Assembly: GCF_049803835.1 (NCBI RefSeq)
Contig: NZ_JBNAGK010000012.1
Coordinates: 108,215-172,214, forward strand
Direction of reading: 5' to 3'
Source: Pacificoceanicola sp049803835
GTDB lineage: Bacteria; Pseudomonadota; Alphaproteobacteria; Rhodobacterales; Rhodobacteraceae
DNA length: 64,000 nt
Shown here: positions 36,071 through 44,137 of the stretch, piece by piece
How the letters are laid out: each line of letters begins with the position of its first letter
Numbering within the stretch: the first letter of the stretch is position 1
Notes under the pieces: generated by a model
Told to the model about the DNA's origin: nothing
Databases searched by the model: none
What the model saw: only the letters and a program-made list of their open reading frames with translations
Translations under genes and position numbers: made by a program

Positions 36071-36357
36071 TGGGTGCCCTCCAACGCCGCTTCCCCTGCC
36101 GCCATGGCTTCCAGCGTCTCCTGCGCCTCGCCAAGTCCGCGCAGCGCCTCCAGCGTCTCCGCCGCCTCCGCCTCGTCGATCACCGACATGGCAAAGCCGA
36201 CGTGGATCAGCGCCCATTTGCCGATCAGCCCCTCGAGAGGCCCGTCCGCGATGCAGGCGACGTTCACGTCGCGCTTCACGCCCGACACGTCGGCGCGGCA
36301 CATCAGGCGCGCGGCGTCCGTCACGGCGACGATCTGTCCCGGAATTCCCAGACACAT
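36067..36357 (-). CDS. hypC: Hydrogenase maturation chaperone HypC
   Basis: The 96-residue protein begins MCLGIPGQIVAV, with the essential Cys2 that binds the iron centre, and matches the HypC/HybG/HupF family. The C-terminal 25 residues are an acidic helical extension. It lies three bases after the hupR stop and overlaps hypD. It is distinguished from hupF by its adjacency to hypD. Confidence 0.94.
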   Translation of the reverse strand: MCLGIPGQIVAVTDAARLMCRADVSGVKRDVNVACIADGPLEGLIGKWALIHVGFAMSVIDEAEAAETLEALRGLGEAQETLEAMAAGEAALEGTQ

Positions 36358-36360
36358 AGA

Positions 36361-37842
36361 CTAGTCCTCCTCCACCGGCCGGGCGCTGCGCCCGGGCTCT
36401 GCAATGCCGTAGCGGTCGATCTTGGCCCGAAGCCCCACGCGGGAAAGACCGAGCTCCGCCGCCGCGCGGCTCTTGTTCCATTTCAGCCGCGTCAGCGTCT
36501 CGCGCAGGATGCGCATCTCGATATGTTCGACCCGGTCCTTGAGCGAGCCGGAACCGGTCAGCACCGCGTCCACCGCCGGTGCGGGGCCGTCGGGGTTCGG
36601 GCTGGCCTGAAGGATGTGGCGGCTGATGAGTTCGGGGCCGAGGATGGGGTCCTGAGAAAAGATCAGCATCCGCACCATCTCGTTGCCCAGCTCGCGCAGG
36701 TTGCCCGGCCAGTCGTAGGTTTCGAGGAATTCCAGCGCATCGTCCGACAGCCCCTGCACCGGCTTGCCATGGGCGCTCGCCGCATCGAAGAGCAGGCTCT
36801 GCGCCAGGAGCGGCAGATCGCCGAGCCGCTCGCGCAGGGGCGGAACGCCCAGCGTGATCTGGCCGATGGCATAGTAGAGGTCGGCGCGGAAGCGCCCCGC
36901 CGTCACCGCCTCGCGCAGATCGACGTTCGAACCGGTGATCAGCCGCACGTCGCTCCGTTGCGCCTCATGCGCGCCGAGCGGGCGGAAGCTGCCGGTGGTG
37001 GCAAAGCGCATGAGCGCCAGTTGCAGCCGCGGGCTGAGATCGCTGATCGCACCGACGTAGAGCGTGCCGCGGTCCGCCTTCTGCAAAAGCCCCACCTTGT
37101 TGGTCTGCACCCCCTGCAGCGCGCCGCGCTTCGCCCCGAACAGCTCGATCTCCAGAAGGTCGTCGTCCGTGCTGGTGCAGTTCAGCTCGAAATACGGCTT
37201 GTCCGAGCGCAGGGAGGAGTAATGCATCGCGCGGGCGATGGCGGACTTGCCGGTCCCGGCCTCGCCCGAAATCAGCACCGGCACGTCGAAGCTGGCGAAT
37301 TGCCGGGCCTGCTCGATCACGGCGTTCAAGGGCGAGTTGGGCGCGCGCAGCACCTTCTCGAAGCCCAGCCCCTCGCGCAGCACCTTCCGCTGTGCCTCGA
37401 TCTTGCTTTCCACCGAGCGCGATAGATAGCGCATTTCCAGCGACATGCGGTCATGCTCGCGGCTCAGCGTGAAGAGGTCGGCGGCGTTCTTCGCCACCAT
37501 CAGAAGCTGGTCCGGATGCCAGGGCTTGGTCAGGAACTGGTAGATCCCGGCGTCATTGATCGCCGCGATCATGTCACTCGTTTCCGTGTAGCCGGTGATG
37601 ATGATGCGCACGGTGTCCGGCCAGCGGTCGCGCACCTCGCACAGGAACTCGACCCCGCTGCGCCCCGGCATCCGCTGGTCGCAGAAGATCACCTGGACGA
37701 AATGCTCCTCCATCAGCGCCGCCGCCTCTTCGGCGCCGCTCGCCGTGAGGATGTCGAAGTCATCCTCCAGCGCCATGCGCATCGCGGAGAGCGAATGCGC
37801 CTCGTCGTCGACGAGGAGGATGGTGGGCAGGGTTTCGGCCAT
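36361..37842 (-). CDS. hupR: HupR, NtrC-like response regulator of hydrogenase genes
   Basis: The 493-residue protein has a receiver domain (phospho-acceptor Asp55 in VIFCDQRMPG, Lys106 in FLTKPW), an AAA+ domain (Walker A GEAGTGKS at 193-200) and a Fis-type helix-turn-helix (about 440-480). The sigma54-contact motif GAFTGA is replaced by GAKRGA at 236-241, as expected for R. capsulatus HupR, which works with sigma70 polymerase and is active when unphosphorylated. It is the partner of HupT. Its position between hypB and hypC is the Rhodobacter arrangement. Its ATG overlaps the hypB stop as TGATG. Confidence 0.95.
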   Translation of the reverse strand: MAETLPTILLVDDEAHSLSAMRMALEDDFDILTASGAEEAAALMEEHFVQVIFCDQRMPGRSGVEFLCEVRDRWPDTVRIIITGYTETSDMIAAINDAGIYQFLTKPWHPDQLLMVAKNAADLFTLSREHDRMSLEMRYLSRSVESKIEAQRKVLREGLGFEKVLRAPNSPLNAVIEQARQFASFDVPVLISGEAGTGKSAIARAMHYSSLRSDKPYFELNCTSTDDDLLEIELFGAKRGALQGVQTNKVGLLQKADRGTLYVGAISDLSPRLQLALMRFATTGSFRPLGAHEAQRSDVRLITGSNVDLREAVTAGRFRADLYYAIGQITLGVPPLRERLGDLPLLAQSLLFDAASAHGKPVQGLSDDALEFLETYDWPGNLRELGNEMVRMLIFSQDPILGPELISRHILQASPNPDGPAPAVDAVLTGSGSLKDRVEHIEMRILRETLTRLKWNKSRAAAELGLSRVGLRAKIDRYGIAEPGRSARPVEED

Positions 37843-38747
37843 CACTCCGCCGCCTTGACCTTGCGGGCCTGCGCGAGGCCGGTCTTCAGCCAAGTGAGCC
37901 AATTGTCCATGCCTTCGCCGGTGCGGGCGGAGACGCGCAGTATCTCGATGCCTGGGTTCACCCGGCGCAGGTTCTCCTCGTAGAGGTCGAGGTCCACGTC
38001 GCAATGCGGTGCGAGGTCCGTCTTGTTCAGCAGCGCAATCCGCGCGGCGGTGAACATATCCGGGTATTTGAGCGGCTTGTCCTCGCCTTCGGTGACGGAG
38101 AGGATCGCCACCTTGCAAGCTTCGCCAAGATCGAAGCTGGCGGGGCAGACGAGGTTCCCGACGTTCTCGATGAACAGGAGAGAGTGCTTCTCGAGGCTCA
38201 GGTGCTCCATGGCATGGCCGACCATATGGCCGTCGAGATGGCAGCCCTTGCCGGTGTTGACCTGCACCGCCGGAGCGCCGGTGGCGCGGATGCGGTCGGC
38301 GTCATTTGCCGTCTGCTGATCGCCCTCGATCACCGCAAGCGGGATGCCTTGAAGCATCTCGATGGTCTTGCAGAGCAGCGTCGTCTTGCCCGAGCCGGGG
38401 GAGGAGACGAGGTTCACCGCGAAGCATTCGAGCGCGGCCAGCACCGCGCGGTTGGTCGCGGCGTAGCGGTCGTTCTTCGACAGGATGTCCGTCTCGATCT
38501 CGATCAGCCGCGCCTGCGACATGCCGGGAACTTCGACCCCTGCGGGGCCAGTGCCGAAATGGATGTCGCCATGGTGGTGGTGGTGGTGGTCGTGGTCATG
38601 CTCATGGGAATGACCGTGGTCGTGGTGGTGGTGATCGCCGTCATGGTGATGGTGGTGATGGCCCTCACCGTGATGATGGTGATGATGGTGGTGGCCATGG
38701 CCCTTGCCTTCGACCGAAGCCGTTCCGCATCCGCAAACCGTGCACAT
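37842..38747 (-). CDS. hypB: Nickel-binding GTPase HypB
   Basis: The 301-residue protein starts MCTVCGCG, the N-terminal high-affinity nickel motif. Residues 17-63 contain 31 histidines in runs of up to eight, a nickel-storage domain. The GTPase domain follows with the P-loop SSPGSGKTT, EGDQQTANDADR, and LNKTDLAPHCD. It inserts nickel into the hydrogenase large subunit with HypA. Overlapping junctions connect it to hypA upstream and hupR downstream. Confidence 0.96.
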   Translation of the reverse strand: MCTVCGCGTASVEGKGHGHHHHHHHHGEGHHHHHHDGDHHHHDHGHSHEHDHDHHHHHHGDIHFGTGPAGVEVPGMSQARLIEIETDILSKNDRYAATNRAVLAALECFAVNLVSSPGSGKTTLLCKTIEMLQGIPLAVIEGDQQTANDADRIRATGAPAVQVNTGKGCHLDGHMVGHAMEHLSLEKHSLLFIENVGNLVCPASFDLGEACKVAILSVTEGEDKPLKYPDMFTAARIALLNKTDLAPHCDVDLDLYEENLRRVNPGIEILRVSARTGEGMDNWLTWLKTGLAQARKVKAAE

Positions 38748-39088
38748 CAGAGCACCTCCAAATCCTTGATCCGCATTTCGTCGCCCGCCACGGGCATGAG
38801 CTTGCCGCCGCCGCAGTCCGGGCAGGGGTCTAGCCGGTTCTCGATGACGACCTCGTGCATGCAGTCGTAGCACATCGCCTTTCCCGGCAGGTCGATCATC
38901 TCCAGCGCCGCGCCCTCCGCCGGGCTGCCGCGCATCACCACGTCGAAGGCGAATTCCAGCGCGGGCTTCTCCACCCCGGCGAAACGCCCGATTTCCAGCC
39001 GCACCCGCTTGACCTTGTCAAAGGCGTTCAGGCGGGCCTGATCCTCGATCACCGTGCGGATGCCCTCGCAGAGCGACATTTCATGCAT
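38747..39088 (-). CDS. hypA: Hydrogenase nickel-insertion protein HypA
   Basis: The 113-residue protein begins MHEMSLCEGI with the nickel-binding His2 and has the zinc-binding pair CYDC and CPDC about 17 residues apart. It works with HypB to load nickel. The ATG at 39088 lies inside the hupK 3' end (8-base overlap), and its own stop overlaps hypB as TGATG. Confidence 0.95.
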   Translation of the reverse strand: MHEMSLCEGIRTVIEDQARLNAFDKVKRVRLEIGRFAGVEKPALEFAFDVVMRGSPAEGAALEMIDLPGKAMCYDCMHEVVIENRLDPCPDCGGGKLMPVAGDEMRIKDLEVL

Positions 39089-39926
39089 GAAGGCTCCCTC
39101 CCTCGAGTTCCACCGGCGTGCAGGGGTCGAGGATCTCGACCACGAGCGGCGCAAGTCCCTGATTTTCCGGCCTCAGAGAGCCAAGACACTGATCCATCAC
39201 GCCGCCTCGCGCAAGCAGGTGATCGGTTGGCGTCACCCGCGTCAAAGCCTGCACATGGCCGCCCTCGCAGATCAGCCGGATCGCATAGCTGCCCCGCGCC
39301 GCCGGCACCATGGCCGCATCCACGCCAAGCCTGCGGGCTTTCGGCAGGTGTCCCTTCAGGCAGGCGTCGAGATCGAGCATCCGCCCGACCAGCCGCCAAA
39401 GCGGACCGCGGCCCAAGGCGCTTTCCAGCGCCAGCATCAGCGGATGCCCCGACCGCCGCTGCGCCACGGAATTCTCCAGCGGCCGCGTTTCCAGCGCGGT
39501 CCATTCCGTCACGGGCGCAAGGCTGGCACAGGCTTCACCGGGGAGGAAGGTCTCCTTCACCGTCTGCAACAGCGGCCCGAGACCCTCGCCGCTGCGCATC
39601 AGGTGTTTGAGCGCCGGAACCGTCTGCGGACAGCCTTCACCCCAGAGTGTCTCCGGGCCGCGCGCCACCGGCAGCGTCGGCAGCCCCGCCATCTTTGGCA
39701 GGATCAGCCCGAGACGGAGCAGGTGATCGCGGACGATTTCCTTGCCAAGGCCGCCTGCATCGACGTCCAGCCCGAGCGCCAGTCGCACCGCCACCCCCTG
39801 CGCCTCGCGGCACAGGTTGAAGACGCGCGGCAGCAGCGCCGCGACCTCCTCCACCGGCTTGCCGCGCACCAGCTCCGCAATCGGGAGCGGCGTGGCAGCC
39901 TTGACGGAGAGAGGCGCGGCGAGCAT
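39081..39926 (-). CDS. hupK: HupK, scaffold-like hydrogenase accessory protein
   Basis: The 281-residue protein is a degenerate relative of the hydrogenase large subunit. Near residue 40 FNLCREAQGV replaces the RxCGxC motif, and near the C terminus EILDPCTPVEL retains only one cysteine of the DPCxxC site. Such HupK proteins are proposed to act as a transient scaffold for the iron centre before transfer to HupL. The ATG overlaps the hupJ stop as TGATG. Confidence 0.85.
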   Translation of the reverse strand: MLAAPLSVKAATPLPIAELVRGKPVEEVAALLPRVFNLCREAQGVAVRLALGLDVDAGGLGKEIVRDHLLRLGLILPKMAGLPTLPVARGPETLWGEGCPQTVPALKHLMRSGEGLGPLLQTVKETFLPGEACASLAPVTEWTALETRPLENSVAQRRSGHPLMLALESALGRGPLWRLVGRMLDLDACLKGHLPKARRLGVDAAMVPAARGSYAIRLICEGGHVQALTRVTPTDHLLARGGVMDQCLGSLRPENQGLAPLVVEILDPCTPVELEGGSLHA

Positions 39927-40726
39927 CACTCGGCCTCCGCCGCAAGACCGGCGGTCAGAACCTGACGGCGGGTCGGGGCGGCGACCAGCTCGGGCACAGT
40001 CTCTTCTTCAAGCTCCGCCGCCGCCTTCGCCGCAACCTCTTCCTCGCGCATCGACCGGATCTCCGCCGCGCGGTCCGTCTCCGCGACGTTTTCCTCGTCG
40101 AAAAGCGCGACCATTACCGCCTTCGCCACGTCGACCGCCTGCGCCTGTGTCTTGAACTCACCCATAGGCGAGAAGAGCGAGCAGGCCTTGTAGCCGCCGG
40201 TCTGTTCGCGGGTGTTGTGGATGAACTCGTAGACCCCGGACGGGAAAGCGATGTTCTCCTTCTCCCCGGCCTGCAGCCCGGACCAATCCTCCTCCTCGCC
40301 ATGCAGCATCACGAGATTCATGAACCATGGCGAGATCAACACGCCAAGCGGCCGCCCCTCGTGCATCCGGAAGCCCACGGCCTGCACATGCAGGACCTTG
40401 TTGACGATCGGCACGTCGCGCATCTTCGCATGCCAGACTTCGGTGAAGTCGGTGACGAGCGCCGCCGTGCGCCGGTTCAGGATCGCCGCCTCGAGCAGCG
40501 CATCCGAGCCGGGATCGCTCTGCACGAGGAACTGCTCGGCGGGCGCGTCGCAATTCGGGCAGGACCAGTCGTCCGGCAATTGGGTGAAGGGCGTGCCGGG
40601 CAGGACGGAGCGGGTGTCGTCGCCGATGGCGGGATCGTAGACCGTCCAGCAGATCTTGCACTCCATGATGGCCTTCGGGCTGATCTTGCCCGCATTGCCC
40701 ATGTAGGAGCCCTCGAAGCCGCTCAT
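39926..40726 (-). CDS. hupJ: Rubredoxin-HybE fusion (HupI-HupJ-like)
   Basis: The 266-residue protein has a rubredoxin domain (residues about 20-68) with iron ligands in MECKICWTVYD and SCPNCDAP. A HybE/HupJ-type chaperone domain follows (about 75-205: NKVLHVQAVGFR, LISPWFMNLVM, FIHNTREQTGGYKACSLFSPM), then an acidic, Ala/Glu-rich tail. In several organisms these are separate hupI and hupJ genes. The ATG at 40726 overlaps hupH (ATGA); a start at the internal Met21 would remove a 20-residue N-terminal leader. It probably protects or delivers metal and electrons during assembly of the small subunit under oxygen. Confidence 0.86.
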   Translation of the reverse strand: MSGFEGSYMGNAGKISPKAIMECKICWTVYDPAIGDDTRSVLPGTPFTQLPDDWSCPNCDAPAEQFLVQSDPGSDALLEAAILNRRTAALVTDFTEVWHAKMRDVPIVNKVLHVQAVGFRMHEGRPLGVLISPWFMNLVMLHGEEEDWSGLQAGEKENIAFPSGVYEFIHNTREQTGGYKACSLFSPMGEFKTQAQAVDVAKAVMVALFDEENVAETDRAAEIRSMREEEVAAKAAAELEEETVPELVAAPTRRQVLTAGLAAEAE

Positions 40727-41553
40727 CGGATCGCCTCCAGCACTTCGAGGATGCGCTCGGCGCTGTCGCTCAGGTCTTCGTCAGCGGCAAGCGCCACCTC
40801 GGGCATCCCCGTCACCTCGAAGGTATCGAGAATGAGCGTGTCCATCGAGTTGAAGAACTGTACCCGCCAGACATGGGCCAGCGCGGTGGCGCTGATGCGG
40901 CAGTTGCCGTAGCCGCGCGAGAGGATTTCGGTGCTGCCCTGTCCCAGGGCCTGATCCATCCACGCCAGATCCTGCTCCGTGTGCGGCAGCAGCGTCAGGT
41001 TGACCACATGCGGCTCCTGCCCTTCGACGTAGGCAGCGGACTTGTCGCCCAGTTCGACCATCAGCGGCGGCGCATTGAGCACCCCCGGCTGACGCGGGGC
41101 TTCGACTCCCAGACCCCGGCGGCGCGGCTCGAAAGCGCGGGTGAGCGAGGCGGTCGGCACCTTGCCGACCTCGACCACATCGAGCCCCGCGCCCTTGAGC
41201 ACCCAGACCCCGGCAAAGACGCTCTCCTGCGCCGCAATGGCGGGAATGCCGTGGATGCGCATCGAAACCTCGCCCTGCCCCAGAGTCTCCGCCATCAGCG
41301 CACGGTTTCCCCGGTCCAGACCGGCAAGGTCGAAGCGGGCATTCGGCGCGCCATTTGCGGCCTCGGCACAGGCCCGCGCGATCCGGTCCAGCAGCGCAAG
41401 CGCCGGTTCAAGCGCCGGGTCGGCCTCCACCTCGGGAATATGCAGCGAGAAGGTCCGCATGTCCTGCGGCATGGTCATGTATTCGAGCTCGCCGTCCGGG
41501 GCGGGCTGGGAGCCGGGGCCATAGCCCATCGGCGGGAAGATGAAATCGGCCAT
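40723..41553 (-). CDS. hupH: HupH, hydrogenase expression/formation protein
   Basis: The 276-residue protein begins MADFIFPPMGYGPGSQ and matches HupH/HyaF. Two related halves are visible, the second with RGYGNCRISATALAHVWRVQFFNSMDT and the final EVTGMPEVALAA. The family is required for assembly of the small subunit or its Fe-S clusters. The start lies 14 bases beyond the hupG stop. Confidence 0.9.
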   Translation of the reverse strand: MADFIFPPMGYGPGSQPAPDGELEYMTMPQDMRTFSLHIPEVEADPALEPALALLDRIARACAEAANGAPNARFDLAGLDRGNRALMAETLGQGEVSMRIHGIPAIAAQESVFAGVWVLKGAGLDVVEVGKVPTASLTRAFEPRRRGLGVEAPRQPGVLNAPPLMVELGDKSAAYVEGQEPHVVNLTLLPHTEQDLAWMDQALGQGSTEILSRGYGNCRISATALAHVWRVQFFNSMDTLILDTFEVTGMPEVALAADEDLSDSAERILEVLEAIR

Positions 41554-41566
41554 GGATCTATTCCTT

Positions 41567-41947
41567 TCAGGCGGCAACCGGCAGCGCGAGGATCTGCGCG
41601 ATGCGGCTCATGTAATCGTCCCAGTCGCGGACCTTCGGGATACCGGCAAGGAACCTGCCCTCGCGGTAGAAGATCAGGCTCGGGGTTTTCAGAACCTTCG
41701 TCTCTTCGCGCAGCGCCGTTTCGATGGCGTCGCCCACCACAGCACAGTCGAAGCGGCCCTGGAAAGCCTGCTTCAGCTCCGGCAGGATGATGGCGACGTC
41801 GGCGCTTTCCAGGTTGCGGGAAGGATCGCCCGGCACGAAAAGCGCATGAACGCCGGGCGCGGCCAGGAAGGCGTCCAGCGCCTCCTGCGTGTCCAGTTTC
41901 GGCCAGCCGATTTCGGTGGTCAACCTGTCGATCAACGGGTGGCTCAT
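41567..41947 (-). CDS. hupG: HupG, thioredoxin-fold hydrogenase chaperone (HyaE family)
   Basis: The 126-residue protein has a thioredoxin-like fold without the CxxC pair (FVPGDPSRNLESADVA replaces the active-site segment), ending with LIFYREGRFLAGIPKVRDW. HupG/HyaE proteins bind the Tat signal of HupS before export. The ATG overlaps the hupF stop as ATGA. Confidence 0.9.
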   Translation of the reverse strand: MSHPLIDRLTTEIGWPKLDTQEALDAFLAAPGVHALFVPGDPSRNLESADVAIILPELKQAFQGRFDCAVVGDAIETALREETKVLKTPSLIFYREGRFLAGIPKVRDWDDYMSRIAQILALPVAA

Positions 41948-42264
41948 GCGGTGGTCTCCCCTTTTGCCAAGGCCTCTTGCAGATGCGGCGGCAGCCGCGG
42001 GCCGGTCTCTTCAAGATCCGCGAAGGCGTCGCCCAGGGCTCGACCTTCCATCAGGTTTCTCAGCCCGCCGAGGGCCTTGGTGATCTTCTGCGCCTCATCG
42101 GCCCCGATCACCTCGCGCGCCGCGCCGAGAAAGCTCAGAACCCATGTCCCCGGCTCCAGCGGGCCGGTGAGGCTGAGGTCGATCACATAGGTGATGTCGC
42201 CCTCGACCGCCTCGCCCGCGATGCCGTCGCAGGATTTGATCATCATCGGAACGCCCAGACACAT
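41944..42264 (-). CDS. hupF: HupF, HypC-family hydrogenase chaperone
   Basis: The 106-residue protein begins MCLGVPMMIKSCDG, with the conserved Cys2 of HypC proteins. It is the second HypC-like protein of the locus; in Rhizobium and Rhodobacter HupF is dedicated to HupL and stabilises it at high oxygen. The C-terminal extension (residues 75-106) is longer than in HypC of E. coli, as expected for HupF. It follows hupD by four bases. Confidence 0.92.
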   Translation of the reverse strand: MCLGVPMMIKSCDGIAGEAVEGDITYVIDLSLTGPLEPGTWVLSFLGAAREVIGADEAQKITKALGGLRNLMEGRALGDAFADLEETGPRLPPHLQEALAKGETTA

Positions 42265-42268
42265 GGGC

Positions 42269-42877
42269 TCAGTCCGCCGCCGGGAAGAAGCGCGCATCGC
42301 CGGTGCGGCAGGCCTCGTCTTCCGATGGGCGGCCCGCCTCATAGGCGCCGCGCAGGATGGATTTGTCGGCAAGCAGTGCGGTGTCGCCCTGCCCGTCGCG
42401 GGCGTGGATGCCGAGGGCGGCGAGTTTGTCGAGCGCGATCTCGATGGCCGGATCGACCTGTGCCGCAACCACGTCCCGCAGCCCGCCGCCGTAATCTTCC
42501 AGCTCTTCCGGCTGACAGCCGATGAGGATGAGCGTCTCCGGGCAGTAGCCCATGAGCTGCGCCGTGGCGATCACGTCCTGAAAGCCGGTCTGGTGCAGGC
42601 TCATCTTCTTTGCACCCATGAAGCGCGGCACCTCGTCATTTTCGACGATCTTCATGGTGCCCGGCTCGAGGCCGTAATCCACCGCGTCAAAGACCAGCAG
42701 CACGTCCGCCTCTTCGAGGAAGGGCAGCAGGTAGAGACCCTGCGTGCCGCCGTCCAGCAACGTGACTGTGTCATCGAAAGAATACCGCTCCGCGAGGCGC
42801 TCGATACAGCGCACGCCGAAGCCTTCGTCTGCCCAGAGGACATTTCCGATCCCGAGGATCAGAGCCTTGCCTGCCAT
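42269..42877 (-). CDS. hupD: HupD, hydrogenase maturation endopeptidase
   Basis: The 202-residue protein starts MAGKALILGIGNVLWADEGFG, the HybD/HyaD fold; nickel-binding residues are the Glu in ADEGFG, the Asp in VFDAVD and the His in SLHQTG. It cleaves the C-terminal tail of HupL after nickel insertion. The 270-base stretch upstream is AT-rich and contains a terminator for hupC, so hupD probably starts a second transcription unit. Confidence 0.94.
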   Translation of the reverse strand: MAGKALILGIGNVLWADEGFGVRCIERLAERYSFDDTVTLLDGGTQGLYLLPFLEEADVLLVFDAVDYGLEPGTMKIVENDEVPRFMGAKKMSLHQTGFQDVIATAQLMGYCPETLILIGCQPEELEDYGGGLRDVVAAQVDPAIEIALDKLAALGIHARDGQGDTALLADKSILRGAYEAGRPSEDEACRTGDARFFPAAD

Positions 42878-43080
42878 GATCGCCCTCCCTTGCGAAGATG
42901 GTGGGTTTGCTTCCCAAACGCCTTGAGAGTGACAATAAACTTTCCTCATTCCACCTGCACAAAAATCCCGGAATACCGACGCATACAGTTAAACATTTGA
43001 TTTACATTCATAATTCGTACGTTTTTCGTCCAAACAAACTTCGATCAATGGAAAGCAGGTATCCACTTAATAGAGATATC
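42878..43080. promoter_or_regulatory. AT-rich spacer between hupC and hupD, likely promoter of hupD-hypE
   Basis: This stretch is clearly richer in A and T than anything else in the hydrogenase island and has no coding character. It lies directly after the hupC terminator and just upstream of the hupD start on the minus strand, so it probably contains the promoter for the accessory genes. I see no convincing Fnr, sigma54 or HupR site. Confidence 0.5.
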
Positions 43081-43128
43081 GGAAATCAAAATGACAAAGG
43101 GCAGGAATGACCCCGCCCTTTCCTGCCC
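43081..43128 (-). terminator. Terminator of the hupSLC transcript
   Basis: A 9-bp perfect stem GGGCAGGAA / TTCCTGCCC at 43099-43107 and 43120-43128 precedes, on the minus strand, TTTGTCATTTTGATTT. It lies 20 bases beyond the hupC stop. Confidence 0.8.
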
Positions 43129-43147
43129 GCATTTGCGCCTTGCCGTG

Positions 43148-43933
43148 TCAGTCGGCGCGGTCGTCCTTGAACGTCCGGTGGCCGGAAATCATCGTGGAAA
43201 CAATGGATTGACGGCTCATGATATCCTCCCGGATGGCCACATAGATGTGGATGATCATGAAGACCACGATGAACCACATGCCAAGGTGATGCACCGAATG
43301 GACGATCTGGCTGTTGCCGAAGAGGGTCAGCACCCAGCCGAAGAGGTGGTGCAGCGTGCTGTCCGCGCCCAGCCCTTCGGAATAGAGCGCGAGGCCCGTG
43401 AAGATCATGAAGGTCAGACCGACCGTCATGAACATGAACATGGCAAGCTGCGCCAGCGGATTGTGACCGACGTACTTCTTCGGCTCGCTTTCAAGAAACA
43501 GATACCAGCGGATCTCGAAGAACAGCTCCGACCACCAATGCCTGTTGAAGATCGGCAGATAGAAGAGCTGCCGCGAATGGTGGTTGCCGAAGAACGCCCA
43601 GTAGATGCGCGCGGCGAACCCGATGGTCAGGATCCATCCGGCGGCGAAATGCGCAAAGCGGGTATAGCCGAAGACGAACTGGTGCACCGGCTCCGCGATC
43701 TGCATCGAGGGGAACGGATTGCCGATGAACCATCCTGTCAGACACAGCACCATGATCGCCAGGGCATTGGTCCAGTGCCAGAGGCGCACGGGCACCTCGT
43801 AGACATAGACCGACGTGCGCTTGCGGATGCTTTCGATGTCCTGCGCGGTGGCATCGCCGGTCAGCCGCGCCGTCGGAAGCGGTTCTACCCCCGTGGGCTG
43901 ATGGATGGTCGCGGTCTTGCTGCCGTCATGCAT
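43148..43933 (-). CDS. hupC: HupC, b-type cytochrome subunit of uptake hydrogenase
   Basis: The 261-residue membrane protein begins MHDGSKTATIHQ. Four membrane helices (about 45-65, 80-105, 145-165, 205-230) hold haem-ligating histidines in VRLWHWTNA, FAHFAAGW, and HSVHHLGMWF. It passes electrons from HupS to the quinone pool and anchors HupSL. The start overlaps the end of the upstream small gene by eight bases. Confidence 0.95.
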   Translation of the reverse strand: MHDGSKTATIHQPTGVEPLPTARLTGDATAQDIESIRKRTSVYVYEVPVRLWHWTNALAIMVLCLTGWFIGNPFPSMQIAEPVHQFVFGYTRFAHFAAGWILTIGFAARIYWAFFGNHHSRQLFYLPIFNRHWWSELFFEIRWYLFLESEPKKYVGHNPLAQLAMFMFMTVGLTFMIFTGLALYSEGLGADSTLHHLFGWVLTLFGNSQIVHSVHHLGMWFIVVFMIIHIYVAIREDIMSRQSIVSTMISGHRTFKDDRAD

Positions 43934-44114
43934 CGTCCTTCCTCCGGTCTCCCCGGCGCAGGACAAGGGCGACTGCGCCGGCCAGGACAAGGACGCCCAG
44001 ACCGTGGATGGGCGAGAAGGCGTAATGCGCCGCCCCCGTCAGCGCCGCGTCATGACCCGGGTGGGCCATGAGCGGTGTGGCGAGAATGGTGCTCAGAATT
44101 GCAAGTTTCTTCAT
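43926..44114 (-). CDS. Small membrane protein between hupL and hupC
   Basis: The 62-residue protein has a signal peptide-like N terminus (MKKLAILSTILATPLMA), then HPGHDAALTG and a second hydrophobic helix (about 35-52) and a basic tail RRGDRRK. The HPGH motif after the cleavage site resembles the start of mature HupE/UreJ nickel-uptake proteins, but the protein is far too short to be one. It overlaps hupC and follows hupL by 23 bases. A role in hydrogenase assembly is inferred only from context. Confidence 0.65.
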   Translation of the reverse strand: MKKLAILSTILATPLMAHPGHDAALTGAAHYAFSPIHGLGVLVLAGAVALVLRRGDRRKDDA

Positions 44115-44137
44115 GATCTTTCTCCTCCCGCGTCTCT

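Noticed and set aside
36361..37842. Sigma54-dependent activator call for HupR
   Set aside because: The GAFTGA loop is replaced by GAKRGA, and known HupR proteins work with sigma70 polymerase.
38560..38700. Simple-sequence GTG/ATG tract
   Set aside because: It is the antisense reading of the His-rich part of HypB, so it is explained by protein function.
42898..43110. Possible 70-residue gene in the AT-rich spacer between hupC and hupD
   Set aside because: It has no ribosome site, runs through the hupC terminator, and its composition is not protein-like for this genome.
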